This document shows, piece by piece, positions 29,026 to 38,350 of a stretch of DNA of 64,000 nucleotides (positions are counted from its first letter, which is position 1; each line of letters opens with the position of its first letter). Under the pieces are notes generated by a model. It was not told the origin of the DNA. It saw nothing but the letters and a program-made list of their open reading frames with translations, and made no database searches. This stretch comes from Flavimaribacter sediminis. Lineage in GTDB: Bacteria; Pseudomonadota; Alphaproteobacteria; Rhizobiales; Rhizobiaceae. The translations under genes were made by a program, and so were the position numbers. The DNA lies in the NCBI RefSeq assembly GCF_019492055.1, contig NZ_JAICBX010000002.1, positions 310,001-374,000 on the forward strand, read 5' to 3'.

Positions 29026-29041
29026 TTAGCCAAAAGGCTAA
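29026..29041. promoter_or_regulatory. ArsR operator 2
   Basis: TTAGCCAAAAGGCTAA, the second TTAGCC-N4-GGCTAA, centred exactly 50 bp from operator 1, in the gap between the VOC and arsR genes. It could form a hairpin but lacks a U-tract, so an operator is the better reading. Confidence 0.7.
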
Positions 29042-29065
29042 GCATTTGAGAGAAGGGATGCTATC

Positions 29066-29425
29066 TCACGCGCTGTGAGCCAGAATATTCAGGACCTTGC
29101 CGTGCGGGTCCCGCACGAAGAAACGTCGTACGCCCCAGGGTTCGTCGACCGGCCCATACAAAATATCGAACCCTCCGGCGATCGCCCTGGCGAGAACCGC
29201 GTCGACGTCGTCCACCTCGATTGAAACATCGGGGAGTTCTGTCCCCGATCCTCCTTCGCTGGCGACCGACAGCTGCGGCATTGATCGCTCCTGAGTCTCC
29301 GAGACGAAAGTCACGATCCAGCCCTTGTCCATCACCATTGTGAGGCCAAGCACGTCTTCATAAAAGGCGCGCGCCCGGGCGGGATCGGCGGAGTAGAAGT
29401 TCGTGACGATGCGCTTGACGGTCAT
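29066..29425 (-). CDS. VOC (glyoxalase/bleomycin-resistance) family protein
   Basis: A 119-residue vicinal-oxygen-chelate protein with two beta-alpha-beta-beta-beta modules: VTNFYSADPARARAFYEDVLGL and later FFVRDPHGKVLNIL. The metal ligands are only partly conserved, so an enzymatic or a binding/resistance role is possible. It lies 12 bases after the exopolysaccharide co-polymerase gene but is functionally unrelated by content. Confidence 0.82.
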   Translation of the reverse strand: MTVKRIVTNFYSADPARARAFYEDVLGLTMVMDKGWIVTFVSETQERSMPQLSVASEGGSGTELPDVSIEVDDVDAVLARAIAGGFDILYGPVDEPWGVRRFFVRDPHGKVLNILAHSA

Positions 29426-29437
29426 GGCGGACGCCCG

Positions 29438-31582
29438 TCAGAAAAGCGCCACGCGGCGATTGCGCCGGGCTTCCTCGCGCGCCTTGCGGAATCGTTCTAC
29501 CGTTTCCTTCAGGTCGCGTATGTCTTCCCTGATCTTGTCCGGATCGTCCGTGCCGTAATCCTCCTGCCCGATCGGCTGCGAGACCTGCCGATCCTGGACG
29601 GGTTCGTCATCATAACGCTGCTCAGGATAGGTCGGTGTAGCAACGCTTTGCGGCTCAGGATCCGGCTCGGAAGCAGCGGCCGGCCTGCGGTATGCCTCGA
29701 TAATTTCTTCCCTTTCAGAGCGTCTCACGGGGGGGCTGACGGGAACAGGCTGGTTTTCCTGCGGGCGCGGCTGTTGTTTGGAGAACAAACCGGCGTTGTT
29801 GGCCACGAGGCCCCGGTAGAGCCCGATCAGCACTGCAACGCCAAGCCCGAAGATCAATCCCGCCATCGCGCCTCCGATCGCAATCAGCTTTCGCGACGGG
29901 CCTACGGGATCGATGGGCGTTGTCGCTTCGGCGACGATGCGGATATTGCTCGTGTTGAGGTTCTGTTGCTCACGGGTCTCGCGCGTTCGCTTCAGCGAAG
30001 ATTCGTAGATTGCGGATGTGGCGTTTGCCTCGCGTTCGAGTTCCCGCAATCGCACCAGGTCTTCCGAGGTGTCCATCTGGCGGCTTTTGAGAACGGCGAG
30101 ATCCGCCGCCAGTTGCTGCTCGGACTGGACAATGCGTCGCAATTCGGTCTGGGTCGAGGAGACGATGCGTCGCAATTCGTTGCTGACTTCGGAGCGCGCC
30201 GTTTCCAGGGTCTGGGCGGCGGCGACGCGCCGCGGATGCCGCGGACCGAGGCTTGTCGTCAGCGCGTCGAAACTGCGTTTGGATGCGGCGTAGGCCGCGC
30301 GCAATTCTCCGATCGTGGATGATTCCAGGATTTCCGACGACGTGCCTGACAGGATTTCGTCGACATTGAGATTGCGCGCCGTTTCGGCCTTTGCCTGGAT
30401 TTCGACCTTCTGGGCGCGGATGTCGGCCAGTTGCTCATTCAGCTTCACCAGCTGCTCATCGTTGATAAGGCTGCCGCCGGCGCCGACGATGTCGTGCTCC
30501 GCCTTGTACTGCTCCACCTTCTGCTCTGCGATTTCAACGTCGCGGCGCAGATCGGCGAGTTGCTTTGTCATCGCTTCGGCAGTGCGCTCGAACAGAGCGG
30601 ATTGCGCGCTCTGCCGCTTCTCGATGTAGACGTCGAGAATCGCGTTCGCGATGTTTGCGGATATCACCGGGTCCTCGGTGGTGACGGCGATGTGGATGAT
30701 AAACGTGTTGGGCACGCGATACACGTTCACGGCTGACGCCAGGTTCTGAACGGCGATCACCATGCTTTCGGAGTCTTCAGCCTCGCTGCCGGACAGCAAT
30801 TGGCTGAGCGTTCCGAGCACGCTTCCGAATCCGGGCGCGCCCTTGCCGTTGAATTCAGGATCGCTCGTCAGATCTAGATCCGCGACAACGGTTTCCAGAA
30901 CCGGGACCGAACTGACGATGCGCACCTGGCTGTCGACGAGGGCGAGCGTCGATTCCGAAGAATAGGACGGCGGCAGGAAATCCGTCTCGGTCAGACGCAA
31001 TTCGCGCGGATCGTAGACGAACTGGGAAATCGCAAGATATTGATGCGGCGTCGACAAGGCGATCATCGCGCCGAGAACGCCGCCGATAATGGTGGTCAGA
31101 ACCACCAGCAGACGCCACCGCCAGACCGTACGAAACAGCACGACCGGATCCACGAGCGGTTTCTGGCTGGCCGCCATGTCTGCCTGCTCCGGTATTGTCT
31201 CGGTTACGGGACGCCTTTCCGCGAAAACTGTCCGGGCCGCTGCGGGACGTTCGCTCTCGATCGGCGGGCGATGCGCCGCGACGGTACGAGCATCTTCGTC
31301 TTCGCGCAATGGGGCGTCCTGCTTTTCCGGTTCCGAAAGCCGGGACAGTCCCCGGCGCATGCGTTGCAGGATCGTCTCCGAGCGGTCAACACGCGGAGCG
31401 TTCTCTACGGGCGCAGCACTTTGGCTGACGACATTTTCAGTCGGTTCTCCGGGGCTGCGCGCGCCAGGATCGGCGTCGGGAAGGCGTGATCGCGCCGGCG
31501 ACGCAGGACGAACATCGTCGTCCGACGCGTTCAGCAACGAACGGGCATAATGTTTCCTCTTGCCCTCCTGGGGGTCGGTCAT
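29438..31582 (-). CDS. Exopolysaccharide chain-length/co-polymerase protein (Wzz/GNVR), no kinase domain
   Basis: A 714-residue inner-membrane protein. Residues 1-150 are a long charged, proline-rich cytoplasmic region; a transmembrane helix follows (about 155-178), then a periplasmic Wzz and coiled-coil GNVR region (about 180-570), a second helix (about 578-603) and a 110-residue acidic/basic tail. Unlike ExoP or Wzc there are no Walker A/B motifs or C-terminal tyrosine cluster, so it would need a separate kinase or none. The long N-terminal extension is unusual. It belongs with the exopolysaccharide genes upstream of it on this strand. Confidence 0.83.
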   Translation of the reverse strand: MTDPQEGKRKHYARSLLNASDDDVRPASPARSRLPDADPGARSPGEPTENVVSQSAAPVENAPRVDRSETILQRMRRGLSRLSEPEKQDAPLREDEDARTVAAHRPPIESERPAAARTVFAERRPVTETIPEQADMAASQKPLVDPVVLFRTVWRWRLLVVLTTIIGGVLGAMIALSTPHQYLAISQFVYDPRELRLTETDFLPPSYSSESTLALVDSQVRIVSSVPVLETVVADLDLTSDPEFNGKGAPGFGSVLGTLSQLLSGSEAEDSESMVIAVQNLASAVNVYRVPNTFIIHIAVTTEDPVISANIANAILDVYIEKRQSAQSALFERTAEAMTKQLADLRRDVEIAEQKVEQYKAEHDIVGAGGSLINDEQLVKLNEQLADIRAQKVEIQAKAETARNLNVDEILSGTSSEILESSTIGELRAAYAASKRSFDALTTSLGPRHPRRVAAAQTLETARSEVSNELRRIVSSTQTELRRIVQSEQQLAADLAVLKSRQMDTSEDLVRLRELEREANATSAIYESSLKRTRETREQQNLNTSNIRIVAEATTPIDPVGPSRKLIAIGGAMAGLIFGLGVAVLIGLYRGLVANNAGLFSKQQPRPQENQPVPVSPPVRRSEREEIIEAYRRPAAASEPDPEPQSVATPTYPEQRYDDEPVQDRQVSQPIGQEDYGTDDPDKIREDIRDLKETVERFRKAREEARRNRRVALF

Positions 31583-31594
31583 TGCTTGTTACCC

Positions 31595-31613
31595 GGGCGC
31601 AAACGCCCTTTTT
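31595..31613 (+). other. Hairpin plus T-run antisense to the co-polymerase leader
   Basis: GGGCG pairs with CGCCC around a CAAA loop, followed by five T on the + strand, which reads as an intrinsic terminator for + transcripts. Both flanking genes are on the minus strand, so it may sit in the leader of the co-polymerase message or stop antisense transcription. Weak stem. Confidence 0.3.
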
Positions 31614-31670
31614 GAACCATGGCTAACATACTCTAAAAAAACCTGGAAAAAAATTGGTTAACGGCCTCGT

Positions 31671-32765
31671 TCATGCATCGACATATTTCATGATGACGTC
31701 GAACATGGGCTTGGGTTTGAGATTTTCATCGAAGGGCAAAGGCCGGTTTCTGGCGCCGCGGCGATGCGGCATGGCGTCGGATATCCAGGAATAGCGATCG
31801 CTGAGGCCCCAGGTGGCCACCGAAAGCGGAGGCGCAGCTGAAAACGCAGCGTCGAGGAAATCGTTGACATGGCTGGCCGCGCGTTCGTCACGCAACTCGA
31901 TGTCGACCGGCAGTTTCCAGTCGATCACATCGATTTCGGTGATGCGGTAATCGACGCCGAGCGCGGCGAGGTCAGTGATGAAGCGCCCCAGACCCTCAAA
32001 GTCGATCGGAACTTCCGGATAGAGATGTCCCTGAATTCCGACGGCGTCGATCTTCAAACCCCGGTCCTGAAGTCGACGCACCAGATCGAGGATCGCCTTC
32101 CGACGCGCGTCATAACGGGCGCCCTTGAACTCGAGATCGTAGTCGTTGATGTTGAGTTCGGCGTCCGGCGCAGCCTTGGCGGCCTCGGCAAAGGCGATAT
32201 CGACATGCTCGGCGCCGAGCAGCCGCATCCACACGCTGTCGCGCCACATGCCGCTTTCCAGCGGATCATGCGCGACCACTTCATTCGCGACGTCCCATGC
32301 CGGCACACGGCCGGAATAATAGGAACCTACGGTCTGAATGTGCTCGATAAGCGCTGCTTCAGCCTCCTTGCGCGTCGACAGGGTTTCGACCCAGGGCGGC
32401 AGACCGTTCCACCAAACGAATGTGTGGCCGTAAGATCCGCGCTCTAAGGATTCCGAGAAATTCAGTATTCCGTCGGCCTCCAGAAAGGTGAAATCACCCC
32501 TGTTCCACTGCAACGCGTCCCATTTCAGGGAATTCATCGGGACAATGATGTCGCAGTGCTGAACGAACAAGGCCGTATAGTCGGAATCCTCGATAAAAGG
32601 GAGATACTCCAGCGCCGCGCCGAACGGCACCCTGCGTTTCTTTCCGGCGCCGGCGTGCGCCGCGCCGGCGAACAGGGTCGACGGGGCCATTGCCGCCGCT
32701 CCCGCTCCGGCCGCCGCCTTCAGGACAGAACGACGTGTTAACAAATGATCTCTATTGTAGTTCAT
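31671..32765 (-). CDS. GH10 family glycanase (endo-1,4-beta-xylanase-like) with Tat signal
   Basis: A 364-residue glycoside hydrolase family 10 protein. A twin-arginine signal (TRRSVLK at residues 10-16, hydrophobic Ala-rich core, cleavage near AHA) directs folded export. Catalytic residues are in place: acid/base Glu162 in WDVANEVV and nucleophile Glu277 in ITEIDV. GH10 enzymes cleave beta-1,4-xylan and related glycans. Here it lies inside an exopolysaccharide cluster, so trimming or releasing the organism's own polymer is a likely role. Its start overlaps the divergent flippase frame by 21 bases. Confidence 0.88.
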   Translation of the reverse strand: MNYNRDHLLTRRSVLKAAAGAGAAAMAPSTLFAGAAHAGAGKKRRVPFGAALEYLPFIEDSDYTALFVQHCDIIVPMNSLKWDALQWNRGDFTFLEADGILNFSESLERGSYGHTFVWWNGLPPWVETLSTRKEAEAALIEHIQTVGSYYSGRVPAWDVANEVVAHDPLESGMWRDSVWMRLLGAEHVDIAFAEAAKAAPDAELNINDYDLEFKGARYDARRKAILDLVRRLQDRGLKIDAVGIQGHLYPEVPIDFEGLGRFITDLAALGVDYRITEIDVIDWKLPVDIELRDERAASHVNDFLDAAFSAAPPLSVATWGLSDRYSWISDAMPHRRGARNRPLPFDENLKPKPMFDVIMKYVDA

Positions 32766-34079
32766 TGGCGCTGTACGGCTATTAATACGACCGGTGAAGA
32801 CTTGCCCAGCAACTGGCCCAGCAACTGGATCGACTTTCTAAAGCGACATATAGGGATTGTTCGCGGCTATTTCTGGGCGCTCGGCGGTTCGGCGGGCCGG
32901 CTTGTCATTTCGCTCGCCTATTTCGTCACCATCGCCAATACGCTGTCAATTGCGGAGTTCGGGCTGTTCGCGACCGCCTCGGCGACCGGCATCGTCCTGT
33001 CCCGCATCGCCGCTTTCGGCTTTACTTCACCTCTCTACCGGGTCGCCACGGTGAAACCGCGTATGATCGGGACCTATACGACAGGCATTCTTGCGGCTCT
33101 GGCCCTGTCGATTCCGGCGATCGTGCTGGCGGCCATCGTCATGTACGTATTGATCTTTCGCAGCGACATGTCGCTGCTGCCCTTCGCCCTCATCATGATC
33201 GCCGAAGTGTTTTTCTGGCGCACCGTCGAGATCGTCATGATCGTTTGCAACGGCATGGGACGGTTCGGCCACGCCGCCATTCTCGTGATCCTCGGCTCTG
33301 CGTTCAGGGCTTCGTCCGCGATCCTGTTTTCCCTCGGCGGCGTGACCACGCTGTCCGTATGGGCCTGGTACTATCTCTCCGCGAACGGCCTTGTCATGCT
33401 GATCGCAATCGTCGTCTTCTATCCGAAGCAACGTTTGCGGTGGCAGCCTGCGCTCTATCTGCGCCGCTGGCGCGACTCGGTGGCGGTCGCCAGCGCGGAA
33501 ATCCTGTTCTACCTACAATCGGAACTGGACAAGCTGCTGGTGCTGTCTCTGACCGACCCGACCATCGCAGGCCTCTACGCAATCATTATGCGCCTGGTCG
33601 ATCTGACCGCCCTGCCGATACGGTCTTTCAACATGATGCTGGTGCAGGCGGTCATGCGATCGCGGGAGGCCCTTGGCTCCCTGCGGCTGCGCGCCGGCAT
33701 CGAACTCGCCGTCGCTGCGATCTCGACGGCGGCGCTCGTCTTCTTCGTCGTCTTTCTGCACTTTTTTCCGAATGCGCTCGGTAAAAACGTCGCGGTCGCG
33801 GCTCCCTTGCTCATCCTGGTAATCGCGGTTCCGGCGCTGCGCAATCTGATCGAATATCAATCCGAGTTGCTCTACGCGACGGGACACACATTCCTGCGCA
33901 CATCCAACATGGCGGTCATCGGGATCGTGAAGGGCGGGTTGCTGGCGCTGATCCTCACGCTCTACAAGGATGTGGCGCACTGGGCGCCCTTGCTGAATGC
34001 GGTCTTCGCGGTCCTCTACGTCGTGTCCTTTGCGCTTACCTATCCGGCGCTGCGCAAAAACACCGCCCGCGCTATCTGA
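32745..34079 (+). CDS. Polysaccharide flippase/exporter, Wzx-like (MATE/MOP superfamily)
   Basis: A membrane protein of 444 residues from the first ATG, with 12 or more predicted helices after an N-terminal amphipathic stretch (FLKRHIGIVRGYFWALGGSA). The pattern fits oligosaccharide flippases that turn lipid-linked repeat units to the periplasm. The first 28 residues look non-native; a TTG at 32802 preceded by GGTGAAG would give 425 residues and remove the overlap with the divergent GH10 gene. A 12-bp direct repeat CCCAGCAACTGG occurs twice at the start. Its last eight bases overlap the convergent gene. Confidence 0.82.
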   Translation: MISIVVHWRCTAINTTGEDLPSNWPSNWIDFLKRHIGIVRGYFWALGGSAGRLVISLAYFVTIANTLSIAEFGLFATASATGIVLSRIAAFGFTSPLYRVATVKPRMIGTYTTGILAALALSIPAIVLAAIVMYVLIFRSDMSLLPFALIMIAEVFFWRTVEIVMIVCNGMGRFGHAAILVILGSAFRASSAILFSLGGVTTLSVWAWYYLSANGLVMLIAIVVFYPKQRLRWQPALYLRRWRDSVAVASAEILFYLQSELDKLLVLSLTDPTIAGLYAIIMRLVDLTALPIRSFNMMLVQAVMRSREALGSLRLRAGIELAVAAISTAALVFFVVFLHFFPNALGKNVAVAAPLLILVIAVPALRNLIEYQSELLYATGHTFLRTSNMAVIGIVKGGLLALILTLYKDVAHWAPLLNAVFAVLYVVSFALTYPALRKNTARAI

Positions 34080-34977
34080 CGGTTCCAATCGCCAACGATT
34101 TTCGAATCTCGTTGATATCGTGCCCGATGAAAGACTGGATGCCGACGCCAACCTGACCGGGCTCGAGCGCAGCGGCGAAGTTCGAAAGATCATCCGGCTT
34201 CCCGCCCTCTTCGCCGGCGTTCCACATCACGTGGCACAGCGGCCTCGGATCGGGATTGTGGCCGGCGCCGGCGAGCACGTCATCCACGTAGCGGCCATAG
34301 ATTGTGCACTCCGAAATCCGCCTGTTTCTCGCGATCGCGCGGGCCCAGTGCATACCGTTGACCCTTTCGACATGATCGAGAAGGCCCAACAGCGTGTCGC
34401 GCCTCCAGCCGATCAGCGTATTGATATAGTCATGGAAGGGCGGCGCCTCGCGAGCCTTGTCGAGATGCAAGACCTTGCCCGCCTGAAGCGACCAGTCGAC
34501 ATGCTCCTGCATGGTCGCGTCGATCGCGTTGTCGCGCCGGTAGAAGCGTATATTGTCGCCCGCCCAAAGCAGGACAGGATCGAATTTACGGACCAGAACC
34601 ACGTCGGAATCGGCGGAAAACAGAAGATCCTCGTCAATCATCCGCCCGATGCCGAACCGTCGCAATTGCTGTATGTGCCAACCGCGAAGCGGCATTGTGT
34701 ACGGGCTGAGCCAAACGCGCTTGTGGCGCCGTGAAACCGGATCGTTGAACGGCCTTATCCAGCGCGGCAGGATATCGCGCTCGTTTATGATCTCGCGGTG
34801 CGGCGATTCCAGCGAACGGAACATTTCGACATCCGCGCTCTCGACGAGAATGTAGTGACGCCACTTGCCCAGCAGATTGGCGTCGAGACTTTCGCAAAGC
34901 AGCCTGCACCGCTCCAGATCGTTCGAATAGGACGCCGTGATGACGGCTGTACGCTTTTCCGGATTCTTGGCGCTCAT
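34072..34977 (-). CDS. DUF6492-type putative glycosyltransferase
   Basis: A 301-residue protein resembling a GT-A nucleotide-sugar transferase: TAVITASYSNDLERCRLLCESL as first strand-helix unit and LFSADSDVVLV as the DxD metal/nucleotide motif near residue 120. No signal or membrane segment. I place it in the DUF6492 group found in polysaccharide clusters. It sits downstream of the WecG-type gene with a 21-base gap and is likely cotranscribed. Acceptor and sugar are unknown. Confidence 0.7.
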   Translation of the reverse strand: MSAKNPEKRTAVITASYSNDLERCRLLCESLDANLLGKWRHYILVESADVEMFRSLESPHREIINERDILPRWIRPFNDPVSRRHKRVWLSPYTMPLRGWHIQQLRRFGIGRMIDEDLLFSADSDVVLVRKFDPVLLWAGDNIRFYRRDNAIDATMQEHVDWSLQAGKVLHLDKAREAPPFHDYINTLIGWRRDTLLGLLDHVERVNGMHWARAIARNRRISECTIYGRYVDDVLAGAGHNPDPRPLCHVMWNAGEEGGKPDDLSNFAAALEPGQVGVGIQSFIGHDINEIRKSLAIGTVR

Positions 34978-34998
34978 GGACTTTGGGAGGGTCGCACT

Positions 34999-35784
34999 TC
35001 AGGGCTGATCGGGCGCAGCCGGACCGGCGTGGTCAGGCCTGGTTGCAAACTTGTAACGCAAAACATGATAGATGAACATCGGGTTGCCCAGCAGATAGCG
35101 ACGCCAAAGGCGTGAGGGTTCCTTCGCCAGCCGGTAAACCCATTCGCAGCGCATCCGGCGCATCCAGAGCGGCGCGCGGGGCACCGCGTTCGCCATGAAA
35201 TCGAACAGTGCGCCCACCCCCATCACGAGGCGACCATGCTGCGGCTTGATATTGCGGTCGATCCACAATTCCTGCGCGGGACTGCCAAGCGCGACAAGCA
35301 CGAAGTCCGGGTCGACTTTCTCCAGTTGCTCAAGAACGTCCGCCGATTGCGCCTTGTCGAAATAGCCATCCGAAACCGCGATGAACTCGTGCCAGGGCGC
35401 ATGCGCCGAAAAGGCCGCGCAGGCTTCTTTCAATACTTCGGGCCGCGCGCCAATCAGCGCGACGCGCAAGGGTTTCTCGACATAGGTAAGAAACGCCGGA
35501 ACAAGGTCTGTCCCGTTGAGATTGCCCGGAAACGACCGGCGATGCAGGACAAAGGCGCCTATGTCGACGCCGATTCCGTCGGCGAGCACGACGGCGTTTC
35601 CAAGCGCGCTGCGATAGTCGACATTGGCGGTGGCGATATTGGAATTATTGGCGTTCAGAAACTCCACGACCGTCTGTCCGCCGCCACGGGCCGCGGCTTC
35701 GAGAAAACGCAAGGCTGCTTCCCAGTCGTAGGGTGAGACCCCGACGCCATTGATGTCGATCGTATCCGGCGCGGCGTCTGCCAT
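34999..35784 (-). CDS. WecG/TagA/CpsF family glycosyltransferase (GT26)
   Basis: A 261-residue GT26 enzyme. Characteristic elements are FLNANNSNIATAN and LADGIGVDIG near the N-terminus, NGTDLVP, and FVLVALGSPAQELWI with GVGALFDFMA in the C-terminal half. These enzymes add the second sugar (often ManNAc or its uronic acid) to undecaprenyl-linked precursors. The ATG at 35784 follows CAGGAGAT; a longer frame starts at 35889 without a ribosome-binding site. It is probably cotranscribed with the DUF6492 gene. Confidence 0.87.
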   Translation of the reverse strand: MADAAPDTIDINGVGVSPYDWEAALRFLEAAARGGGQTVVEFLNANNSNIATANVDYRSALGNAVVLADGIGVDIGAFVLHRRSFPGNLNGTDLVPAFLTYVEKPLRVALIGARPEVLKEACAAFSAHAPWHEFIAVSDGYFDKAQSADVLEQLEKVDPDFVLVALGSPAQELWIDRNIKPQHGRLVMGVGALFDFMANAVPRAPLWMRRMRCEWVYRLAKEPSRLWRRYLLGNPMFIYHVLRYKFATRPDHAGPAAPDQP

Positions 35785-35981
35785 AGCGCCGATCTCCTGA
35801 ACCACCTGTCGCCTCCAGTTCCAATCCGGAACACTGTCACTGACGATACAGTCCGCAAAGCCGTATGGCGAATGACAAACATGCAGCATTTGTTCAATAT
35901 GCAGTTTTACTGGATACTAGGTGGAAATACCAAGAAAAACCAAAAAGAATTCTGAATAAATTTCTGAGAGACTGTAATTAT

Positions 35982-37160
35982 TCACTCGTTACTGTCGAGC
36001 CGCTTCAGTCCAACATCGATTGCTTCGCCCAGACGCCGACGCTGGTCGGCGTGAAACTCCCGTCCGTCCAGGGTTTTGAACCCGCCCTTTCGGGATGCCT
36101 CCACCTGTTCCGCAACAGCTTGCGCGAACGCGTCTGCAGTGTCGGCTGCAACGACATTGGAAGGTGTGTCGGCTATCCCCCGCAACGCGGACGACGTGGC
36201 GACGGCGGGCAGGCCCATCTCGAAGGTTTCGATCGTCTTGAGCTGGACGCCGGTTCCGGCTCTGCTTGCCAGCGCGATAACTGCGCAGGAACGAACGAAA
36301 TCGCGCGCGTCCGGAACCCGACCCAGCAGTCGAAGCCCGGGATGCTCGGCGTCCGGCGCCGGTTGCCCGATCTGACCGGCGATCGCGATCGACACTGTTT
36401 GCGGCAATTTCGGCGTCACTTCATCGAGGAACCAGTCCAGGCCGATACGGTTTGACTGCCAGCTCCAGCTTCCAATCATGCCGAGATCATATTCGACCTT
36501 CCGGTCGGCCGCGGGTGCGTCGGGCGGATCAAAGCGGGTCACCAGCGGCAGGAATGCAGACCTTGAAGCGTCGGCGGCGACCAGCGAATGCCGGTCTTCT
36601 TCAGACAGAGTCCAAACGAACCGCGCCTGTCTGCACAATTCGTCCTCAAGGCGCTTCAGTATCGACGACTCCCTCCGGTAAAGCTGCCTTTCCATCCTTG
36701 TCGCCGCATGCGCGGAATTCTGGAAAGCGGAAAGCCACTCGACGTTGTGGGCGATGAAGATCGATTTGTAGCGGCCGAATATGTCGGGATAGGCCGCCGG
36801 CAACTGGACCGAATTCAAAATCAGGCCGTCTACGGGCCCGGCGGCCGCCAAGGCTTCTTCAATTTTTCCGCGTCCACAGGCAAGCATCTTGGCCGACGAA
36901 ACGGTTGTATTATTCGCCACAGCCTGAAGCAACCAGCGCGCTTTCTGCGCAGCGCTCGCGCGCGCATTGGTGATGTCCTGCTCTCCGAGAACGATCGCAT
37001 CGTCGCTATAAGCGACCTCGGCCCCCGGTGAACTGTAACCGATCAGCTTGAGATCGACGCCCCTTTCGCGAATGGCGTCGACGATCACCCGGTTCGCCAG
37101 GTCGAAGCCGGTGACAGGATCCTGTACGGGCAGGAGCGATGTTACGAAAGCCAGTTTCAT
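35982..37160 (-). CDS. GT-B glycosyltransferase, GT4-like
   Basis: A 392-residue GT-B protein: N-terminal acceptor domain opening with MKLAFVTSLLPVQDPVTGFD, a FIAHNVEW segment, and C-terminal donor domain with LGMIGSWSWQSN, RLLGRVPDA and GTGVQLKTIETFEMGLPAV, the last matching the E-x7-E region of GT4 retaining enzymes. Role in assembly of the exopolysaccharide repeat unit is inferred from context. It is separated from the WecG-type gene by about 200 AT-rich bases that may hold a promoter. Confidence 0.82.
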   Translation of the reverse strand: MKLAFVTSLLPVQDPVTGFDLANRVIVDAIRERGVDLKLIGYSSPGAEVAYSDDAIVLGEQDITNARASAAQKARWLLQAVANNTTVSSAKMLACGRGKIEEALAAAGPVDGLILNSVQLPAAYPDIFGRYKSIFIAHNVEWLSAFQNSAHAATRMERQLYRRESSILKRLEDELCRQARFVWTLSEEDRHSLVAADASRSAFLPLVTRFDPPDAPAADRKVEYDLGMIGSWSWQSNRIGLDWFLDEVTPKLPQTVSIAIAGQIGQPAPDAEHPGLRLLGRVPDARDFVRSCAVIALASRAGTGVQLKTIETFEMGLPAVATSSALRGIADTPSNVVAADTADAFAQAVAEQVEASRKGGFKTLDGREFHADQRRRLGEAIDVGLKRLDSNE

Positions 37161-37259
37161 CTTTCGTATACTTTATGGAAAAAGGGTTTCAGACAACCGT
37201 GGACGAAGGAAGTATAACACAGATGATGAACAAGAGCTTTATGGCGCGATTGCGGGGCG

Positions 37260-38270
37260 ATGAACGAAGATTTGATACAGAAAGGCGCTAAGCGTCCCAA
37301 GGTCTCCGTCGGCTATGAGACGCCCGACCTCGCGCGGGACCAGATTCGTTTTGCAGTTACGTTGCCGACATTCAGGCGACCCGAACACCTTCACAAGACG
37401 CTTGTCTCGCTGCAACATCAGAAATTTCAACACGTATTCGCGATCGTCGTCATGGAGAATGACACCGAAGGCATGCAAGGCGCCGACGTCGCGCAGCGTT
37501 TCTTCGAAGAGCGCAAAACGCCGGGTCTCGTGGTGCTGGCCCATGAGCGCGGCAATTGCCACGCCTACAATGCCGGCTGGGGCACCGTCCTCGACACCTT
37601 TCCCAACCTTCAGGCGATCGCCGTGATCGACGACGACGAACTCGCTGGCCCCGACTGGCTCGCCTCGATGGAAAAAACCATGACGGAGACGGACGCAGAT
37701 ATTGTCGGCGGACCGCAACGGCCCGTGTTTTCCGACAGGAGTCTCGACCGCTGGAAAGCACATCCGGTTTTCAAACCCGCCTACGAAACAACAGGCGCGG
37801 TGCCGATCCTGTACTCGTCGGGCAATGTGATGATTGCACGCAAGGTTCTCGACGCGATGCCGCGGCCGTTCCTTGATCCACTCTTCAATTTCATCGGCGG
37901 AGGCGACTCCGATTTCTACAGCCGATGCCGCGCGGCGGGGTTCCGGTTTGCGTGGTGCGAAGATGCGCCGGTGTTCGAAACGGTGCCGGACAATCGCACC
38001 GAGCCGGCCTGGCTTGGGAAGCGCAGCCGCCGCGAAGGCGCCATCTCGGCGATGCTTGAAACACGCCGGAAATCCGGCGCCGCCGGGCGCATCACGAGTT
38101 TTCTGAAGTCTGTCGCCCTTCTTGGCGTCTCGCCCTTTCGAATGGCGCGGTTGTGGCGCAAAACCGGTTCGGCGACGATGGGAATGCACCATCCCAATGT
38201 CGCCATTGGTCGTTTCATCGCAGTGTTCGGAAGTATTAATGAACAATACCGCACCCAGGACGGCGGGTGA
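37260..38270 (+). CDS. Family 2 glycosyltransferase
   Basis: A 336-residue GT-A glycosyltransferase with PTFRRPEHLHKTLVSLQHQ at the nucleotide-binding start and the metal-binding AVIDDDELAGPDW near residue 123. GGGDSDFYSRCRAAG matches the catalytic-base region. The ribosome-binding site is poor. A 21-codon open frame (37226-37291, preceded by GAAGGAAG) overlaps its start codon and could couple translation. Confidence 0.86.
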   Translation: MNEDLIQKGAKRPKVSVGYETPDLARDQIRFAVTLPTFRRPEHLHKTLVSLQHQKFQHVFAIVVMENDTEGMQGADVAQRFFEERKTPGLVVLAHERGNCHAYNAGWGTVLDTFPNLQAIAVIDDDELAGPDWLASMEKTMTETDADIVGGPQRPVFSDRSLDRWKAHPVFKPAYETTGAVPILYSSGNVMIARKVLDAMPRPFLDPLFNFIGGGDSDFYSRCRAAGFRFAWCEDAPVFETVPDNRTEPAWLGKRSRREGAISAMLETRRKSGAAGRITSFLKSVALLGVSPFRMARLWRKTGSATMGMHHPNVAIGRFIAVFGSINEQYRTQDGG

Positions 38271-38350
38271 TGTCTTTTTAGCCTTGGGCGGCTGCTTGCG
38301 ACGACAATAGTCGACTTGTCAGATTACTTGAATGATGCAATGTCCGGGTA

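Noticed and set aside
37226-37291. 21-codon upstream frame overlapping the family 2 glycosyltransferase start as a separate gene
   Set aside because: Too short to support as a protein; at most it is a translational coupling element, and this is noted under the glycosyltransferase.
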